From CBFHSD01 sp965658375 (GTDB taxonomy: Bacteria > Bacteroidota > Bacteroidia > Flavobacteriales_G > Salibacteraceae): a stretch of 14,546 bases of DNA. The notes below the pieces were generated by a model, which was given only the letters and a program-made list of their open reading frames with translations, made no database searches and was not told the origin of the DNA. This document shows positions 13,501 through 14,546 of this stretch, one piece after another. Within the stretch, counting starts at the first letter, position 1, and the number at the start of each line of letters is the position of its first letter. Location of the stretch: positions 1 to 14,546 of the forward strand of contig CBFHSD010000050.1 of NCBI GenBank assembly GCA_965658375.1. Reading direction: 5' to 3'. The position numbers were made by a program, and so were the translations under genes.

Positions 13501-14546
13501 CCTGGTATAGCAGAGCCCAAGTTTGAACAATCAAACGTTGAATCACTCAATGAAAGAGATGTGATCGCACAATTGTCTACGGAAGAACTGTCTACTTGAG
13601 CAGATGTAACACTTGCCGATCCATTCGAATCTAAGTACACCGTTACATTTTGTGTATATACTGAAGGCGAAACCGTATCCAATACCGTTACCGTTGCACC
13701 TGTACTTGAACTGTTGCCGTTCACATCTAAACCTGTTAACGTAACTGTATTCGAACCTGTATCAGCACAACTAAAGTTTGAGATATCCAAGGTTAACGTA
13801 TCAATGCTACAGTTATCACTGCTTCCATTGTCTACATCTTGTGCAGTAATGGAGGCCTGTCCGTTTGCATCTAAGTAAACCGTGATGTTCTGTGTCAACA
13901 CCGTTGGACTAACCGTATCCAATACCGTTACCGTTGCACCTGTACTTGAACTGTTGCCGCTTATATCAAGCACGGTTAATGTTACCGTATTACTTCCCGT
14001 ATCTGAACAGGTGAAGTTCGTAATATCTAAGCTCATGCCCGCTATTGAACAGTTATCACTGCTTCCATTGTCTACATCTTGTGCAGTAATGGAGGCCTGT
14101 CCGTTTGCATCTAAGTAAACCGTGATGTTCTGTGTCAAGACCGTTGGACTAACCATATCGGTTACAACTATGGAAACCGATGCGCTATCGGTACACCCAC
14201 TCGCATCTGTAACAGTTACTGAATATGAACCTGCACTTAACCCCGAAATAGAAGAAGCATTTGAACCATTGCTCCAAGTGTAACTGAATGGTACTGTACC
14301 CCCTGCTTGGGAAGCAGTTGCAGACCCGTCAGCAGACCCAACACAACTCTCTCCACTGATAGTAGAGGCATTTGCCACAAGTATTGCGGGTTCAGAAAGA
14401 ACAAGCGATGTGCTGTCTGTACAACCGTTGGCATCTGTAATGGTTACGCTATACGTTCCTGCGGATAGTCCCGTCTCAAGAGCTGCTGTTCCACCTGTAT
14501 TCCATGAATAGGTGTAAGGACTCGTTCCGCCCGTTGCACTTGCGGT
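10536..14546 (-). CDS. Giant multi-domain surface adhesin with T9SS type B C-terminal domain (5' end beyond window)
   Basis: At least 1,336 residues, with the frame open to the right edge. The GTG at 14378 is not the start because clear repeat sequence continues upstream. Order from the N-side: two SprB-type repeats (PYTYSWNTGG...GTYSVTITDANGC, 14546 to ~14160), eleven HYR-like modules (14156 to ~11046), an Ig/PKD-like segment (~11045-10806, YIWTGSG...EDGCVARSA), and the gliding-motility-associated CTD (~10805-10539: NPISAFSPDGDGINDTW, VLIVNRWGEQVY, NPWDGK, ending GYVTIIK). Most HYR modules carry one DNC cysteine and one F(S/T)C cysteine, a likely disulfide. Module 3 is split by a foreign domain. 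It is exported by T9SS and displayed on the surface, probably for adhesion, gliding or biofilm. It heads a three-gene operon with 2-bp gaps; the promoter is outside the window. Confidence 0.9.
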   Translation of the reverse strand, partial: TASATGGTSPYTYSWNTGGTAALETGLSAGTYSVTITDANGCTDSTSLVLSEPAILVANASTISGESCVGSADGSATASQAGGTVPFSYTWSNGSNASSISGLSAGSYSVTVTDASGCTDSASVSIVVTDMVSPTVLTQNITVYLDANGQASITAQDVDNGSSDNCSIAGMSLDITNFTCSDTGSNTVTLTVLDISGNSSSTGATVTVLDTVSPTVLTQNITVYLDANGQASITAQDVDNGSSDNCSIDTLTLDISNFSCADTGSNTVTLTGLDVNGNSSSTGATVTVLDTVSPSVYTQNVTVYLDSNGSASVTSAQVDSSSVDNCAITSLSLSDSTFDCSNLGSAIPGTLTAVMTVDNQYTAYISTSNSVAGTNIGSNTNWTSLSTHTTNLDQATTYYLHVFAQDVGGIEMFIGNFTVTGSYEFANGSQSLVTDGAYWNVSSSGFGVSEVAAFNYAANGASPWGNFSALPSSAQYIWGLPHNTSGNDNFYFSTPIYFNGTQNYVTLYGEDASGNIDSAIALVTVIDTIAPVVQTQNVNAYLDASGNVTISANALDNGSADNCSIATMTLSDSTFTCGNIDSNSVYLIVTDSSGNVDSALAIVTVLDTVAPVLLTQNITVNLDSFGSATITAAQINNNSTDNCGIDTIWLDTYTFNCTNLGGGNTVTLYVQDNEGNLDSANATVTVQDVIAPVVNTQNLTVYLDANGQASITAQDVDNGSSDNCSIDTLTLDVSTFSCADTGSNTVTLTGLDVNGNSSSSSATVTVLDTISPMVLTQNLTVYLDGNGQASITAQDVDNGSSDNCSIDTLTLDVSTFSCADAGSNTVTLTGLDVNGNSSSSSATVTVLDTISPLVLTQNLTVYLDGNGQASITAQDVDNGSSDNCSIDTLTLDVSTFSCADTGSNTVTLTGLDVSGNSSSSSATVTVLDTISPLVLTQNLTVYLDANGQASITAQDVDNGSSDNCSIDTLTLDVSTFSCADTGSNTVLLSAIDGSGNSSSESAIVTVVDTISPIVISATSTTVYLDSAGLVVLNAAAFIDQVTDNCSNTFNYSIQGDTLLGCSALGDGTVAVVVSDAFGNSTKVYAPIRVLDTISPTIVCPSDFGTCDSLASFDLPTVFDNCGVDSVWLVSGTPNGERLSMGINNQVFHVTDASGNETTCSFTIERYSIPQLKVTPNDTNIYYGEEIELSVTSDLVISQYIWTGSGLLSTDEATVMAILESSGSIELEATSEDGCVARSAVYVEVLEQINPISAFSPDGDGINDTWTIQGIESYPNAKVLIVNRWGEQVYASPEGYISNPWDGKFEGEVLPSASYFYLIDFQEPGTQKITGYVTIIK
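11523..12482 (-). repeat. Four near-identical 240-bp tandem HYR modules (modules 6-9)
   Basis: Four in-frame 240-bp units (12243-12482, 12003-12242, 11763-12002, 11523-11762), visible as the same sequence at 11701, 11941, 12181 and 12421. Each encodes 80 residues beginning (D)TISPxVLTQNLTVYLD and containing DVDNGSSDNCSIDTLTLD. Identity is high at synonymous sites, so copy number is probably unstable and short-read assembly may misjudge it. Confidence 0.95.
13044..13514 (-). other. Foreign ~157-residue domain nested in HYR module 3
   Basis: Module 3 (12966-13676) starts and ends as a normal module (SPSVYTQNVTVYLDSNG... and YVTLYGEDASGNIDSAIALV), but is about 157 residues longer. The extra block begins after FDCSNLGS and reads MTVDNQYTAYISTSN...NWTSL...YLHVFAQDVGGIEMFIGNF...DGAYWNVS...ASPWGNFSALPSSAQYIW. 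The pattern suggests a beta-sandwich of the carbohydrate-binding type, rich in aromatic residues, with no cysteine. Family not assigned. Confidence 0.7.
13677..14156 (-). repeat. Two near-identical 240-bp tandem HYR modules (modules 1-2)
   Basis: Units 13917-14156 and 13677-13916 share long identical tracts with each other and with modules 6-9, although three diverged modules (3-5) lie between. They differ from modules 6-9 mainly in SPTVLTQNITVYLD and NSSSTGATV versus NSSSSSATV. Confidence 0.93.

Noticed and set aside
11503..14118. Series of plus-strand open frames of 60-93 codons with near-identical protein sequence
   Set aside because: They repeat every 240 bp and are antisense shadows of the HYR modules. 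No start signals; not real genes.

Overview
The window comes from a member of the Bacteroidota, most likely a Flavobacteriales/Cryomorphaceae-like bacterium. Evidence: type IX secretion (T9SS) sorting domains of both type A (esterase) and type B (giant adhesin), a PorP/SprF-family protein, a Bacteroidota-style promoter hexamer pair of the TAnnTTTG type, A/T-rich start regions with few Shine-Dalgarno sequences, and the gene order tig-clpP-clpX. I cannot name a genus from the sequence alone.

Region 1 (1-3985) is chromosomal core. The 3' end of an unrecognised plus-strand gene meets the minus-strand operon tig-clpP-clpX at a shared bidirectional terminator. tig and clpP overlap by one base (TAATG), while clpP and clpX are separated by a strong intrinsic terminator whose T-tract lies almost against the clpX start codon. 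A Crp/Fnr-type regulator (3986-4639) is read divergently from tig and ends in its own terminator.

Region 2 (4674-7753) is accessory and looks rearranged. It holds a probable decayed minus-strand ORF, then three plus-strand genes: a secreted T9SS-sorted alpha/beta-hydrolase esterase and two small genes of unknown function. The genes are bounded by hairpin elements: imperfect palindromes ending in GTTATGCAC and GTTGGCAAC before and after the esterase, and a perfect 30-bp hairpin-containing direct repeat at both ends of the last small gene. The layout (stop codon, then palindrome, then the next start within a few bases, all on one strand) resembles an integron-type cassette array without a visible integrase. 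Next comes a 3' remnant of an odhB/sucB-like E2 acyltransferase that keeps its own terminator.

Region 3 (7691-14546) is one minus-strand operon with 2-bp gaps: a giant surface adhesin (at least 1,336 residues; SprB repeats, eleven HYR-like modules, a nested foreign domain, type B C-terminal domain), then a PorP/SprF outer-membrane protein, then an OmpA-domain protein with a propeller-like N-terminal half and a recently duplicated 76-residue linker. By analogy with SprB-SprF and related T9SS loci, the PorP/SprF protein probably helps export or attach the adhesin, and the OmpA protein may tie the assembly to peptidoglycan. The adhesin gene runs off the right edge, so its N-terminus and promoter are not in the window.
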